Assembly: GCA_024644005.1 (NCBI GenBank)
Contig: JAHELU010000013.1
Location: 1 to 39,880 of the forward strand
From: Acidimicrobiales bacterium
GTDB taxonomy: Bacteria > Actinomycetota > Acidimicrobiia > Acidimicrobiales > SZUA-35
DNA length: 39,880 bases
Direction: 5' to 3'
Shown: piece by piece, positions 1 to 8,500 of the stretch
Layout: every line of letters begins with the position of its first letter
How positions within the stretch are numbered: position 1 is the stretch's first letter
Translations under genes and position numbers: made by a program
The notes under the pieces: generated by a model
Databases searched by the model: none
What the model saw: only the letters and a program-made list of their open reading frames with translations
Told to the model about the DNA's origin: nothing

Positions 1-1081
1 CAACGCTGCGGAACGCCCCGTGGCCCTGGCCGGCCAGGTTGGTGACGACGATGTCGGGGCGGCCGTCGCTGTCGTAGTCGCTGACGGCCACTCCCATCCC
101 GGCCTCGTCGTCGTCGACACCCGCCTCGGCCCCTCGATCGACGAGGCGGAACCCCGGGTCGCGGTCGGCGGGCTCGTTGACGTACAAACGGTTGGTCTGG
201 GTGTCGTTGGCCACGTAGAGGTCGAGATCGCCGTCGCGGTCGACGTCGGTCCAGACGGCACCGAGCCCGTAGTCGAACCGATCGGGCTCGATGCCGACGT
301 CGCCGGCCACGTCGATGAACGTCGGCCGACCGCCGCCGGATCCGCCGGTGCTCAGGTAGAGCAGGTCGGGCTCGGCCGCGTAGGGGTTCGGGAATCCGGC
401 GGTGGAGTCGGTCGGCGCGTTGAGATCCGCGTAGCCGGTGACGAAGAGGTCGGGCCAGCCGTCGCCGTTCACGTCACCCACCGCAGCGCCGGCCTGCCAG
501 CCGTTGGTGTCGACACCGGCCCGCTCACCGTCCACTTCGAACCGCTCACCGCCGAGGTTCCACAGCAGCACATTGTCGCGCTGGGTGGTCACGTAGAGAT
601 CGGTGAAGCCGTCGAGGTCGAGGTCGGCAGCGACGCAGCCACCACCCCGGTCGGCGACGCCGGCACCCCACTCGTCGCTCACATCGGTGAACCGACCTCG
701 GTCGTTGCGAAACAGCCGGGACGAGGGCAGCTCCCCTTCGCCTCGCCATCGACCCCACTCACCCTCCGACCAGGTGTTCACCACGTAGAGGTCGAGCCAA
801 CCGTCGTCGTCGACATCGATCCAGCACAGACCGCCGCTCATCATGGCGTTCGGATCGGGCCGGATCCCCCACTGGAACGCGCTGTGGCGGAAGTCGAGGC
901 CGACCTCGGCCGCGACATCGCCGAACCGCACCGACGCCATCGACGCCACCGCCGGTCGATCGACATCGGCGCCCTCGGCGGGGCCCGCCCCACCGCACGC
1001 CGCGGCGACGAACGCGAGCCCGGCGATGATCAGCGCGGGGATGGTGGCGAGCCACGACCTCCCCGGCCGAGCCACGGTCAT
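1..1081 (-). CDS. FG-GAP/VCBS repeat lipoprotein, 3' end outside window
   Basis: The reading frame starts at the ATG at 1081 and stays open for 360 codons to the window edge, so the C-terminus is missing. The N-terminus is a lipoprotein signal: basic residues, a hydrophobic stretch (about residues 11-28) and Cys29 in a V-A-A-A-C context, so the protein is probably anchored outside the membrane. The rest contains repeated Asp-rich calcium-loop segments of the FG-GAP/VCBS type, for example DVDDDGWLDLYV, DLDLDGFTDLYV, DVNGDGWPDLFV and DVDRDGDLDLYV, as in beta-propeller proteins of the ASPIC/UnbV group. Its start lies 1 nt after the stop of the ABC permease, so it is probably translated with the importer. 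No enzymatic role can be read; substrate or surface binding is inference. Confidence 0.85.
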   Translation of the reverse strand, partial: MTVARPGRSWLATIPALIIAGLAFVAAACGGAGPAEGADVDRPAVASMASVRFGDVAAEVGLDFRHSAFQWGIRPDPNAMMSGGLCWIDVDDDGWLDLYVVNTWSEGEWGRWRGEGELPSSRLFRNDRGRFTDVSDEWGAGVADRGGGCVAADLDLDGFTDLYVTTQRDNVLLWNLGGERFEVDGERAGVDTNGWQAGAAVGDVNGDGWPDLFVTGYADLNAPTDSTAGFPNPYAAEPDLLYLSTGGSGGGRPTFIDVAGDVGIEPDRFDYGLGAVWTDVDRDGDLDLYVANDTQTNRLYVNEPADRDPGFRLVDRGAEAGVDDDEAGMGVAVSDYDSDGRPDIVVTNLAGQGHGAFRSV

Positions 1082-1082
1082 G

Positions 1083-2372
1083 TCATGCGAGGCCCCGCAT
1101 GGTGCGGCGTCGCTTGGAGACCGAGTCGATGAGCACGGCCAGCAGGAGGACGATGCCGGTGATGATGAACTTGAAGCCCGACGAGAGGCCCATCAGCTCC
1201 ATGCCGTTCTTGATGGCGGTGATCACGAGCGCGCCGTAGAAGGCGGCGACGATGCGTCCCGAGCCACCGAACAGGCTGACCCCGCCGATCACCGCGGCCG
1301 CGATGACCTCGAGCAGAAGGTTGCCACCGGCGATGTTGCTGCTCGTGGAGCGCAGGCGGGAGACCAGGACGATGCCACCCACGCCGGCCATGAACCCGTT
1401 GACCATGAAGACCGCGATGCGGATGTTGTCGACGCTGATGCCGGCTCGGCGGGCGGCCTCGGGGCTGCCACCCACGGCGTAGATATGGCGGCCGAACCTC
1501 GTCTTCGCGGCAACGAAGGTCCAGAAGGCGAGAAAGACAGCGAGAATGACCGTGACGAGAGGGATGCCCCGGTCACGGTTGGCGACGATGACCGCGGCGA
1601 ACAGGAGTACGGCGACCCCAGCGATCTGGGCGAGCACGATCGGCATGGGCCGGGTGCCGAGCCCTCGCGCTCGGCGGGAGCGGACGTCGTTGAGCTGGAA
1701 GACGGCATAGCCGCCCACGACGATGAGTGCGAGCACCCAGCCGACCCAATCGTCGCTGAAGAACTTGTTGGAGATGTCGATCAGCGTCTGGTCCTGGATG
1801 CTCACGAATCCAGCGTCGGTGAAATCGAGGGTGAGCCAGAGCACCACCCCGGACCACACGAGGAAGCCGGCGAGGGTGGTGACGAACGAGGGCACGCCGA
1901 GCTTGGTGATGATCAGCGCGTGGACCAACCCGATGACCGTGGTGAGGATCAGGCAGGCGATGATGGCCGCCCACCAGGGCCACCCAGGGTCGTCGGGACG
2001 TTGGAGGAGGACGAGCACCGTGCCGCCGGTGCCGGCCACGAACGCCACCGACAGGTCGATGGTGACCACCTCGCCGTCGGCGATGAGCAGGATGAAGATG
2101 ATGCCGATCGAGAGGAAGGCGATCGGCGCCATCTGGAGGAGCAGGTTGGTGAAGTTCTGCGCCGTGAGGAAGTTGTCCTCCAACGTGCCGAACACCGCCA
2201 CGATGACGACGAGGCCGAGGATGATCGGGAGCGAGCCGAGCTCACCGGCCTGCACCGCCCGCCAACGCTCGGCGACGTAGTCGGACACGCCTTCGTGCGG
2301 CGTCTCGAACCCGGCTGTGCGCACACCCTCCTCGGATGGAGGGGATGGTGCCGTCGTGGTGTCGTCGCTCAT
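1083..2372 (-). CDS. sugar ABC transporter permease (XylH/RbsC-like family)
   Basis: A 429-residue integral membrane protein, about 60 hydrophilic residues followed by roughly ten hydrophobic segments. It belongs to the branched-chain amino acid/ribose-xylose permease family. The cytoplasmic loop with AVGGSPEAARRAGI is the usual ATPase-contact segment of sugar permeases, and the Gly-rich GGVSLFGGSGR segment is also typical. The start at 2372 overlaps the ATPase stop by 4 nt (ATGA), which fixes the frame; longer extension upstream would run in a wrong frame over the ATPase gene. It would form the membrane channel with the ATPase (2369-3154) and the binding protein (3252-4499). The sugar is not certain; xylose-type is suggested by the binding protein. 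Confidence 0.93.
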   Translation of the reverse strand: MSDDTTTAPSPPSEEGVRTAGFETPHEGVSDYVAERWRAVQAGELGSLPIILGLVVIVAVFGTLEDNFLTAQNFTNLLLQMAPIAFLSIGIIFILLIADGEVVTIDLSVAFVAGTGGTVLVLLQRPDDPGWPWWAAIIACLILTTVIGLVHALIITKLGVPSFVTTLAGFLVWSGVVLWLTLDFTDAGFVSIQDQTLIDISNKFFSDDWVGWVLALIVVGGYAVFQLNDVRSRRARGLGTRPMPIVLAQIAGVAVLLFAAVIVANRDRGIPLVTVILAVFLAFWTFVAAKTRFGRHIYAVGGSPEAARRAGISVDNIRIAVFMVNGFMAGVGGIVLVSRLRSTSSNIAGGNLLLEVIAAAVIGGVSLFGGSGRIVAAFYGALVITAIKNGMELMGLSSGFKFIITGIVLLLAVLIDSVSKRRRTMRGLA

Positions 2373-3154
2373 ATCGCCGCCTCCATTCCGGGGACGTGGG
2401 CCAGGTCGCCGGCCGTGATCGCCTCGACGACCTCCTGCTGGTTCGTCGCCGCTTTGTCGAACACCGCGACCCGCTGACCCAGCCGCAGCACCGTGATCCG
2501 GTCCGCCACCTCGAAGATGTCGTGGAGATTGTGGGAGATGATCACCACACCGAAGCCCTGCTCGGCGAGGCGGAGCACGAGGTCGAGCACCTGTCGGGTC
2601 TGGGCGACGCCAAGTGCCGCAGTCGGCTCGTCGAGGATGACCAGTTTCGAGTCCCACATGATCGACTTGGCCACCGCCACGGCCTGGCGCTGGCCGCCCG
2701 AGAGGCCGGCGACCACCTGCCGGACGGACTTGAGGGTGGTCACCGAGAGGCTCTCGAGCACTTCCTGGGCCCGGTGCTCCATCGCCAGCTCGTCGATGAC
2801 GAGACCGTTGGAGATCTCCTCGCGGCCGAGGAACATGTTGGCGACGACATCGAGGTTGTCGGCCAACGCAAGATCCTGGTACACGACCTCGATGCCGAGG
2901 TCGGCGGCATCTTTGGGCCCGTGAATCCGCACCTGCGCCCCGTCGAAGTAGACCTCGCCCTCGTCGAAGGGGTAGATACCGACGATCCCCTTGATGAGCG
3001 TCGACTTGCCGGCGCCGTTGTCGCCGACGAGGGCCATGACCTCGCCGGCCCGCACATCGAAGTCGACCTTGTAGATGGCCTGGACGGCGCCGAACGACTT
3101 CGACACCCCCTGGCACTGCAGGAGCGGCGAGCCGCCCCCGTCGTCGCTTGTCAT
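2369..3154 (-). CDS. sugar ABC transporter ATP-binding protein, single domain
   Basis: A 261-residue ABC ATPase. Walker A is GDNGAGKST (residues 44-52), the Q-loop is near Q93, the signature LSGGQRQ lies at 151-157, Walker B with the catalytic Glu is LVILDEPT (171-178) and the switch His is H208. It has one ABC domain, as in FrcA-type ATPases, rather than the two fused domains of XylG/RbsA. The start at 3154 is chosen because GAGGGGGA lies at good distance upstream; an in-frame ATG at 3193 would place the N-terminus inside a hairpin and add unconserved residues. It follows the binding protein gene after a 97-nt gap with a strong stem-loop and overlaps the permease start. Confidence 0.94.
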   Translation of the reverse strand: MTSDDGGGSPLLQCQGVSKSFGAVQAIYKVDFDVRAGEVMALVGDNGAGKSTLIKGIVGIYPFDEGEVYFDGAQVRIHGPKDAADLGIEVVYQDLALADNLDVVANMFLGREEISNGLVIDELAMEHRAQEVLESLSVTTLKSVRQVVAGLSGGQRQAVAVAKSIMWDSKLVILDEPTAALGVAQTRQVLDLVLRLAEQGFGVVIISHNLHDIFEVADRITVLRLGQRVAVFDKAATNQQEVVEAITAGDLAHVPGMEAAI

Positions 3155-3193
3155 GTCCCGATCCCCCTCGCTGTGGTTTCCACTGAAGCACAC

Positions 3194-3221
3194 GTGGCGG
3201 GGACCCGAAGGCCCCCGCCAC
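3194..3221 (-). promoter_or_regulatory. intercistronic stem-loop with UUCG tetraloop
   Basis: On the minus strand a 12-bp stem (one G-U pair) closes a UUCG loop with a C-G closing pair, an unusually stable RNA hairpin. It lies between the binding protein stop (3252) and the ATPase start (3154). No T-run follows it, so it is not a classical terminator. Such hairpins commonly protect the upstream message, giving more binding protein than ATPase and permease; that role here is inference. Confidence 0.7.
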
Positions 3222-3251
3222 GCATGATGTCACATCAGATCGGTGTCGATG

Positions 3252-4499
3252 TCACCCGGCCTCTTCGGGGCAGACGTCGGCGATGTCGCCGACGCAGATA
3301 TCGCTCCACTCGTACACGCCGTCGGCGATCACCGTGTCACCGATGTTGTCGGCCGTGATGGCCGAGGGAGTGAGCGCCCAGTAGAGCACCACGCCGTCTC
3401 CCACGGGCTCGTCGGTCGGCGTGCCCGTGTCCACGGCGATCGCGATGGCGTCGAAGTCGCCACTGACGGTCGAGAGATCCTCACCGCCGCGGAGGGCCAG
3501 TGCGGCCTGGACGGCAGCCGCCGCCAAGGGCTCGATCGGCTTGTAGACGCTCATCGTCTGCTTGCCGAGCAGGATGTTCTGCATGGCCACGATGCTGGCG
3601 TCCTGGCCGCTGATCGGGACCTGGGTGGAGTCGAGCCCCGCAGTCTCCAGCGAGGTGATGACAGCGTTGGCCAGGTTGTCGTTCGCCGCGAACACGGCGT
3701 CGACCTCGTTGCCGCTGTCGACCAGGATCTGGTCCATCGCAGTCTGGGCGTTCTCGGCCAGCCAGCCGTCGACGAACTGATCGGCGACGATCGTCCAGTC
3801 GCCAGCGTCGGCCCGGGCCTCGACGGTCTCGGCGTAGCCGGCCCGGAACAGTTGCGAGTTGTTGTCCTCCGGTCCGCCGTTGAGCATGACGACCTGAGGG
3901 TTGTCGACGCCGAGGGCGTCGATCTCCGGCTCCAGGACTTCGGCCATGGTCCGGCCGACCGCCACGTTGTCGAAGCTCACGTACACGTCGGCGCCATCGC
4001 CGTCGGCGGTGAACCGGTCGTAGTCGATCACCTTGGCACCACCCTCGCGGGCGATGCTCGTGATCGTGGCCCCCGTGGCGGAGTCGAGGTTGACCAGCAG
4101 GACGACGCTGGCCCCGTCGAGCACGGCCTGCTCAGCCTGGCTGATCTGGGTGGTCGTGTCGCCCTCGGCGTTGACGATGGTGAAGTCCTCACCCTCGACG
4201 AGGCCGGCGGCCTCGAAGCCCTCCTTGAAGAAGCGACGGTCGAGTGACTCCCACCGCGGCGAGGTGGCGGAGTCCGGGAGGAGCACCCAGATGCTGCCAC
4301 CGTCGGCCATGGCCTCGCCATCGCCCTCGGTGGTCTCGGTCGCCTCGGTGGTCTCGGTTGCCTCGGTGGTCTCGGTGTCCGTGGCCTCGGTGTCCTCGGT
4401 TGCCGTGTCGTCCCCGTCGTCGTCATCGCCACACGCCGCCGTGAGCAGGGCAAACGCTGCCAGGACGGCCAGGAACAGCCTGAGATTTCGTTTCAACAT
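3252..4499 (-). CDS. sugar ABC transporter substrate-binding lipoprotein (XylF-like)
   Basis: A 415-residue secreted lipoprotein. A hydrophobic signal is followed by the lipobox LTAAC with Cys23, then an Asp/Glu/Thr-rich linker (about residues 24-66) containing repeats of T-E-A-T-E-T, and then a periplasmic-binding-protein type 1 fold. Segments such as VVLLVNLDSATG, KVIDYDR, GGPEDNNSQLF and VFAANDNLANAVI match D-xylose-binding and related sugar-binding proteins. The start at 4499 has a strong upstream AGGAGAGGA. It is the first gene of the importer operon, with a good extended -10 element at 4550-4558. The low-complexity linker is encoded by a short GA-rich repeat and may vary in length between strains. 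Xylose as substrate is a family-level guess. Confidence 0.92.
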   Translation of the reverse strand: MLKRNLRLFLAVLAAFALLTAACGDDDDGDDTATEDTEATDTETTEATETTEATETTEGDGEAMADGGSIWVLLPDSATSPRWESLDRRFFKEGFEAAGLVEGEDFTIVNAEGDTTTQISQAEQAVLDGASVVLLVNLDSATGATITSIAREGGAKVIDYDRFTADGDGADVYVSFDNVAVGRTMAEVLEPEIDALGVDNPQVVMLNGGPEDNNSQLFRAGYAETVEARADAGDWTIVADQFVDGWLAENAQTAMDQILVDSGNEVDAVFAANDNLANAVITSLETAGLDSTQVPISGQDASIVAMQNILLGKQTMSVYKPIEPLAAAAVQAALALRGGEDLSTVSGDFDAIAIAVDTGTPTDEPVGDGVVLYWALTPSAITADNIGDTVIADGVYEWSDICVGDIADVCPEEAG

Positions 4500-4549
4500 T
4501 GCGCTATCGTCCTCTCCTCTTCAGACCCTGTGTGGAGTCCGGCCACCAG

Positions 4550-4558
4550 GTTATAGCA
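4550..4558 (-). promoter_or_regulatory. extended -10 promoter of the sugar importer operon
   Basis: The minus strand reads TGCTATAAC, an extended -10 (TGnTATAAC). It lies about 50 nt before the binding protein start codon, leaving room for the transcription start and the AGGAGAGGA ribosome site. No convincing -35 hexamer is seen 16-18 nt upstream, which is common for extended -10 promoters. Confidence 0.5.
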
Positions 4559-4635
4559 GGAGCGGCGGAAGCGTCGCCCATACGATCGAAGAGGCCGCCA
4601 GTTGTCACAGTCACCTGACGGGTAGGTTTGAGAGC

Positions 4636-5523
4636 GTGTCGGACCTGCTGGCCTACAACTCGAGCGGCCCGTCGAGATTGCGGGAGCTGCTGGAGCGGGG
4701 CGAGCTGCTGACCGTGCCCGGCTGCTACGACGGCCTGGGGGCCCGACTGATCGAGCAGGCCGGGTTCTGGGCCTGCTATATGACCGGCTTCGGCACGGCG
4801 GCCGCCCTGCTGGGCCGGCCCGACATCGGTCTGCTGTCGGTGACCGACATGGTGGACAACGCCCGCAGGGTGGTCATGGCCACGACGCTGCCGGTCATCG
4901 CCGATGCGGACACCGGATACGGCAACCCGCTCAACGTGATGCGGACCGTGCACGACTACGAACGGGCCGGCGTGGCGGCGATCCAGCTGGAGGACCAGGT
5001 CGCACCCAAGCGCTGTGGACACATGGACGACAAGCAGGAGGTCCCCACGGCCGACATGACGGCAAAGGTCCGGGCGGCCGTGGCGGCCCGCCACGACGAC
5101 GACCTCGTGATCATCGCCAGGACCGACGCCCGGGCGAACGAGGGGCTCGCTTCGGCGATCGAGCGGGCCCACGCCTATGTCGACGCAGGGGCGGACGTGC
5201 TGTTCGTCGAGGCCCTCCGGTCGGTCGAGGAGCTGGAGGCCGTGGCCTCCGAGCGCTTCGGCGTCCCCCTCGTCTACAACTGGGTCGAGGGTGGCAAGAC
5301 GCCGCCGCTGTCCGCCGCCGAGATCGCCGAGCTCGGCTTCGGGATCCTGCTGTTGCCGGTGTCGCTGTTGCTCAACGCCACCCGAGCCATCCAGTCCGCC
5401 CTGGCCCACATCAAGGTCGAGGGCATTCCGCCGATCGAACCCGGCGTAGACACGTTCGGCTCCTTCAACCGCATCGTCGGGCTCCCGGCTGTTCTGGATC
5501 TTCAGTCCGAGTTCGGATCCTGA
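4636..5523 (+). CDS. isocitrate lyase/phosphoenolpyruvate mutase family enzyme
   Basis: A 295-residue TIM-barrel enzyme of the methylisocitrate lyase / PEP mutase / oxaloacetate decarboxylase superfamily; the length is right for the family. Seen in sequence: DADTGYG (90-96) for Mg binding, QLEDQ (118-121 region), the catalytic-loop motif PKRCGH with Cys127, and ARTDAR in the second half. These residues support C-C bond lyase chemistry on a 2-oxo or 2-hydroxy acid, but the exact substrate cannot be read. The start is the GTG at 4636, since upstream in-frame codons run antisense through the divergent binding protein gene. GGTAGG lies upstream as a weak ribosome site. It diverges from the sugar operon and converges with glutamate dehydrogenase. 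Confidence 0.88.
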   Translation: MSDLLAYNSSGPSRLRELLERGELLTVPGCYDGLGARLIEQAGFWACYMTGFGTAAALLGRPDIGLLSVTDMVDNARRVVMATTLPVIADADTGYGNPLNVMRTVHDYERAGVAAIQLEDQVAPKRCGHMDDKQEVPTADMTAKVRAAVAARHDDDLVIIARTDARANEGLASAIERAHAYVDAGADVLFVEALRSVEELEAVASERFGVPLVYNWVEGGKTPPLSAAEIAELGFGILLLPVSLLLNATRAIQSALAHIKVEGIPPIEPGVDTFGSFNRIVGLPAVLDLQSEFGS

Positions 5524-5566
5524 GCCGCCACCGACACCGCCGGTCGCGCCGACGGCCCACCATCGG

Positions 5567-8500
5567 TCAAGTGCCGACGGTCTGGGTCCGGTTGATGAGG
5601 TTGCGGACCTCTCGGGCCGCCACCAGCAGCGAGGTGAGGTCGGTGGCGGTGGCCCGGATCGCCACCATCGTCTGCCGGTATCGATCCACCTCGAGCCGGT
5701 TGCGGTGCAGCCACTCCTCGACTCTGGCCGCCGGTTCGGCCTCGTCGTTGCTGCGGTCGATGACCTGGGCCGTCAGCAGCCGGTGGTCGGTGTACAGGTC
5801 GGTCCGCAGCGTGAGCCGAGCGAGCGTCGACCACTGATTGTCCCTCGGTAGGGCCAGTATCCGGTCCCGGAGCCAGGTGAGATCGAGAGCATCGGCAACG
5901 GCGAAGTGGGTGGCTGCCACCGTCCGAACGTCTTCCCCGGATTCGGTGGCCACGGTCACGATGTCGAGTGCGGCCACGGCGCTCGGCAGCGCGGCCCCCC
6001 AGCGGGCCAGTTCGGCCGACGCACCGCTCGCGGTCAGCTCCTCCACCGCGGTCTCGAACTTGTCGAGGTCGGTTCCGACGAGGTCTTCGGCCAGTCCGGC
6101 GGTGGTCTCGGCCACCGGCTTGGCGAGGTCGGCGATCGCTGCGCCGGCGTCGAAAGGGGTCGGCCGGTTGCGCAGCAGCAGTCGGGTGGCCCGCTCGGCC
6201 AGCTGACGACAGCCGAGGTGGACCTCCAGTTGCTTGTCGACGGCCATGATCCCGTCGTGCCCGTTGACCGAACGGACGACGCGCTCGAGATCGAAGATCT
6301 GCCAGGCCGCGAAATGGGCTGCGGCGATCTCCGGCGGCGGCGCAGAGGTCTCCTGGCCCAGCCGGTACACCATGGAGACGCCGGCCCGGTCGACCACCAG
6401 GTTGCTGAGCCGGTTGGCGATGATCTCCCGACGCAGCTGGTGGAGCCCGATCCGATCGGCGAATCGCTCCCGCAGCTGGACCGGGAAGTAGGAGACGAGC
6501 AGGGTTTCCATCGCCGGGTCGTCCGGGACCTTCGAGGCCAACAGCTGCTCGCTGAGGTTGTTCTTGGTGTAGGCGCTCAATACGGCCAGCTCGGGCGTCG
6601 TCAGGCCGAGGCCGGCCAGCCGCCGCTCGTCGCCGTCCGGCAGTGCCTCGAGGCTCCTGGTCAGCAACCCGTGCTGCTCGAGCTCGTCGAGGTACCGGGC
6701 GTGGACGTCGATCAGGCTCGGCGCATCGACCCTGGCGACGCTGAGGGCGAGCGACTGCCGGTAGCTGTTGGACAGCACCAGCATGGCCACCTCGTCCGTC
6801 ATGTCCACCAGCAGCTCGTTGCGCTGCTTGGTCGTCAGATCCCCGTCGGCCACGATCTCGTCGAGCAGGATCTTGATGTTGACCTCGTGATCGGAGCAGT
6901 CGACCCCGCCGGCGTTGTCGATCGCGTCGGTGTAGATCCGGCCGCCCATCCTGGCGAACTCGATCCGGCCTCGCTGGGTCACACCGAGGTTGCCGCCCTC
7001 GCCCACCACCGAGACCCGCAGCTGGTCGCCGTCGACCCGGATGTGGTCGTTCGCCTTGTCACCCACCTCGGCGTGGCTCTCGTCCGATGCCTTCACATAG
7101 GTACCGATCCCGCCGTTCCAGAGCAGGTCGACCGGGGCTCGGAGGACGGTCGATATCAGGTCCTCCGGGGTGAGCGATTCGACGTCGGTGCCGAGCGCGG
7201 CCATCGCCTCGGGTGAGAGCTCGATCCGCTTGGCGAGTCGCTCGTAGATACCACCGCCGGCCGAGATGATCGACCGGTCGTAGTCGTCCCAGCTGGAGCG
7301 GGGCAGGTCGAACAGGCGCTGCCGCTCGTCGTAGGACCGCTCGGGGTCCGGATCGGGATCGATGAAGATGTGACGATGGTCGAACGCCGCCACCAGCTTG
7401 GTGTGCCGGGACCGCAGCATCCCGTTGCCGAACACGTCGCCCGACATGTCGCCGATACCGACGACGGTGAACGGCTCCGCCTGCACGTCGAGGCCCAGCT
7501 CCCTGAAGTGCCGTTTCACCGACTCCCAGGCACCGCTGGCGGTGATCCCCATGCCCTTGTGGTCGTAGCCGTTGGACCCGCCCGACGCGAACGCATCACC
7601 GAGCCAGAAGCCGCGGCTGAGGGCCAGGTCGTTGGCGATGTCGGAGAACGTGGCCGTGCCCTTGTCGGCCGCGACCACGAGATAGGGGTCGTCGCCGTCG
7701 TAGCGCTTCGTGTCCGGCGGTGGCACGACCCGGCCCTCGACCAGGTTGTCGGTCAGGTCGAGCAGGCCGGAGATGAACAGCTGGTAGGTGGCGACCACCT
7801 CCTCCGGGACGGCTGCAGGGTCGTCCGGCCGGCGCTTCAGGACGAACCCGCCCTTGGCCCCGACCGGAACGATCACCGCGTTCTTGACCATCTGGGCCTT
7901 GACCAGGCCGAGCACTTCGGTGCGGTAGTCCTCGCTCCGTTCCGACCACCGCAGCCCGCCGCGGGCCACCGGGCCGGCCCGGAGGTGCAGCCCCTCGAAG
8001 CGGGCGGAGTAGACGAAGATCTCGAACTGGGGTCGGGGGTCGGGCAGCTCGTCGATGTCTCCGCAGGCGAACTTGAACGCAAGATAGCTCCGACGCGAGC
8101 CGTCCTCGGTCCGTTGGGCCCAGGTGGTGCGGATGGTGGACCTGATCAGGTTGTAGAACCGGCGCAGGACCCGGTCGTGGTCGAGGCTCTTGATGCCGTC
8201 GATGGCCTCGACGAGCTCGGCCTCGACGGCCGCGGTGTCGCCGTCGCCGTCCGGGTCGAATCGGGCGGAGAAGTAGTCGAACAGGAGCCGGACGACGGTG
8301 GGGTGCTCGGCGAGCGTCTGCTCGATGAACAACGGGCTGTGGGCGAACCGGACCTGTTGCAGGTAACGGGCGTAGGCCCGCAGCACCGCCACCTCGGTGG
8401 CAGCCAACCCGGCAAGCAGCACCAGCCGGTTGAAGCCGTCGTCCTCGACCTCACCGGCCCAGACCGCTTCGAACGCCTCCTCCACGAAGACGGCCACCTT

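Noticed and set aside
20-1132. A plus-strand open frame of 370 codons rich in Val, Asp and Gly
   Set aside because: It is the antisense of the FG-GAP lipoprotein, whose minus-strand translation has a signal peptide and clear repeats.
843-2477. A long acidic plus-strand frame
   Set aside because: Antisense of the permease; the composition is the usual Asp/Glu/Arg bias of GC-rich shadow frames.
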